The translations under genes were made by a program, and so were the position numbers. Shown here one piece after another: positions 33,187 to 34,155 of a stretch of 34,155 bases of DNA (its first letter is position 1; each line of letters starts with the position of its first letter). This DNA is from Candidatus Poribacteria bacterium (lineage in GTDB: Bacteria > Poribacteria > WGA-4E > WGA-3G), in NCBI GenBank assembly GCA_009845545.1, contig VXZK01000112.1:1-34155 (forward strand). The letters run 5' to 3'. A model generated the notes under the pieces. The model did no database searches, was not told where the DNA came from, and saw only the letters and a list, made by a program, of their open reading frames with translations.

Positions 33187-33609
33187 TTATACACCTTCCG
33201 GCTCGCATGTTAAACAGGTCTTACAGAGGTGCCGATTCACGAGATGCGCCGATGCGAGTAAAACGCCGCCGATACTGTAAAAGACCACTTCAAAAGTACC
33301 TTCAACGGCTATCTGAGCGGTAGCGATGAATGCTAACGCTGCTATCAGTACCAAAAACGCTCGCCAGTTTCGGTGGCGTCGAACACCCCACGCTAAACTC
33401 CCGATTGCCAGTCCAATTGCGCCAGCAATAAGGATAAACTCAACACGCTCATTCACAAGGAAACTCAACCCAATCAAAGGTAAAACTGTTCCTAAAAGCG
33501 GCATCGCGAGGCAATGGATCGCGCATGCGAAAGGGAGACACGCCGCGCACGCGACAGAGAGACACGCGCCAGTCGTATTTGCTAATTCGTGGTTAAAATT
33601 TTTTTTCAA
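33187..33609 (-). CDS. MerC-domain membrane protein
   Basis: About 140 residues from TTG 33609, chosen because TAAGGAGA lies 5-6 nt upstream. Four predicted helices, with Cys pairs in CAIHCLAMPLLGTVLPLIG (helix 1) and the C-terminal HLCKTCLTC. The pattern of a Cys-x3-Cys first helix and His/Cys tail is characteristic of MerC-domain proteins, some of which belong to mercury resistance and others to zinc-uptake clusters. It sits between the TonB receptor and the metal-binding lipoprotein, so a role in metal import or sensing is likely. An in-frame upstream start at 33663 would read through the hairpin at 33641 and is disfavoured. Confidence 0.82.
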   Translation of the reverse strand: MKKNFNHELANTTGACLSVACAACLPFACAIHCLAMPLLGTVLPLIGLSFLVNERVEFILIAGAIGLAIGSLAWGVRRHRNWRAFLVLIAALAFIATAQIAVEGTFEVVFYSIGGVLLASAHLVNRHLCKTCLTCEPEGV

Positions 33610-33640
33610 TTTTATCTCCTTAGAAATTAGAAAATTGAGA

Positions 33641-33671
33641 ACGGGGCGATATGATAAAATCATCGCCCCGT
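33641..33671 (-). terminator. Hairpin behind the TonB receptor gene
   Basis: Perfect 10-bp GC-rich stem ACGGGGCGAT (33641-33650) / ATCGCCCCGT (33662-33671) with an 11-nt loop, about 10 nt after the receptor stop. The following minus-strand sequence TCTCAATTTTC is only a weak U tract, so partial termination or mRNA protection before the MerC-like gene is plausible. Confidence 0.6.
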
Positions 33672-33680
33672 CCTATAGTT

Positions 33681-34155
33681 TTAAAAATTAAGTTTATACA
33701 AGAGTTTCACATTCCGTCCCGGTTCCGGCATTGCCGATTTGATGCGGGACAGGTGTTCGCGATACGTTGTATCAAAGAGGTTTTCAATCTCGAAAACGAC
33801 CATGTTCTCAATCTGCCACCACGAAAAATTGAGATAGCTGCCGACATCATAGACGAGATAGCCGTCTGTCGGTTCCTCAAATTCACCGAGCCGGGTCTGG
33901 CTGCCTGAGAAACGGGATGCGACATATACATGCAACGGGGTAGGCGTGTAGCTGATGACGAATTTACCGTTGAGGGGTGGGACACGCTCCAGGGGGTGTC
34001 CACTGGTTTGAATCGTTCCGTTGACGTAACTCATATTGAGCTGAAGATGAATTTGTGAGAGGATCTCACCCCCTACCTGGATTTCAGCCCCGTCCATTAC
34101 AACGTCGTGTCCCATGTATTGATAAATCCACAACCATCCTGCTGCGCCGCTGCCC
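33681..34155 (-). CDS. TonB-dependent receptor, C-terminal part (cut by window edge)
   Basis: The visible 157 codons are open to the window edge and encode the end of an outer-membrane beta-barrel: amphipathic strands with alternating hydrophobic residues, the penultimate-strand motif ENLFDTTYREHLS, and a terminal strand ending LLYKLNF with the C-terminal Phe expected for outer-membrane insertion. This is typical of TonB-dependent receptors for siderophores, cobalamin or metals. Next to MerC- and TroA-like genes, a zinc- or other metal-uptake receptor (ZnuD-like) is likely. The N-terminal plug lies outside the window, so the substrate class cannot be judged. Confidence 0.85.
   Translation of the reverse strand, partial: GSGAAGWLWIYQYMGHDVVMDGAEIQVGGEILSQIHLQLNMSYVNGTIQTSGHPLERVPPLNGKFVISYTPTPLHVYVASRFSGSQTRLGEFEEPTDGYLVYDVGSYLNFSWWQIENMVVFEIENLFDTTYREHLSRIKSAMPEPGRNVKLLYKLNF

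Overview
This is a 34 kb chromosomal segment of a Gram-negative-type bacterium. It has lipoproteins, a TonB-dependent receptor, and a surface protein with a C-terminal FlgD-like sorting domain. LamG proteins with a shared C-terminal tail, very large ECF sigma factors, a sulfatase and dispersed heptamer or palindromic repeats together remind me of Candidatus Poribacteria or a related lineage. That placement is inference; no rRNA is present.

Left part (1-13.4 kb), mostly housekeeping and catabolic genes: a TPR lipoprotein, a secreted LamG protein, a polytopic membrane protein, an RNase Z-like metallo-hydrolase that looks leaderless, methylthioadenosine phosphorylase (mtnP), a class III aminotransferase in an operon with argS (whose HIGH motif is strikingly altered), an M55 D-aminopeptidase, glyoxalase I, a type I sulfatase, a membrane-embedded M28 peptidase, and mobA.

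Centre (13.4-24.7 kb): a tandemly duplicated module. Each copy starts with a giant protein of over 900 residues: an N-terminal ECF sigma factor (sigma2 + sigma4) fused, with no transmembrane segment, to a beta-propeller region carrying eight Asp-boxes. Each is followed at once by an ABC-2-type permease (one after the first copy, two after the second) with no ATPase gene in the window. A GCAACC-containing upstream element is shared by both sigma genes and could be an autoregulatory ECF promoter. This is the strongest candidate for an undescribed system. A second LamG protein with a textbook promoter and a 5'-UTR hairpin closes the region.

Right part (24.9-34.2 kb), all on the minus strand, reads as a metal, probably zinc, homeostasis island: TonB receptor (cut by the window edge), MerC-like membrane protein, TroA/ZnuA-type metal-binding lipoprotein, a protein of unknown family, a His/Cys-rich membrane-anchored small protein behind a perfect-consensus promoter, an AztD-like zinc-chaperone propeller fused to a FlgD-like C-terminal domain, a [2Fe-2S] ferredoxin-like protein, an 86-residue Cys protein, a CobW/COG0523 GTPase, and a WD40 protein overlapping it. 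A hairpin repeat plus a decayed copy of the AztD-like gene's 3' end lies directly behind the metal-binding lipoprotein gene, suggesting deletion or duplication of a second such gene.

Small repeats (MITE-like palindromes, GGTTATC-type heptamers, a GTTGGGTT/AACCCAAC palindrome) occupy most of the larger intergenic gaps. No tRNA, rRNA, CRISPR array or transposase was seen.
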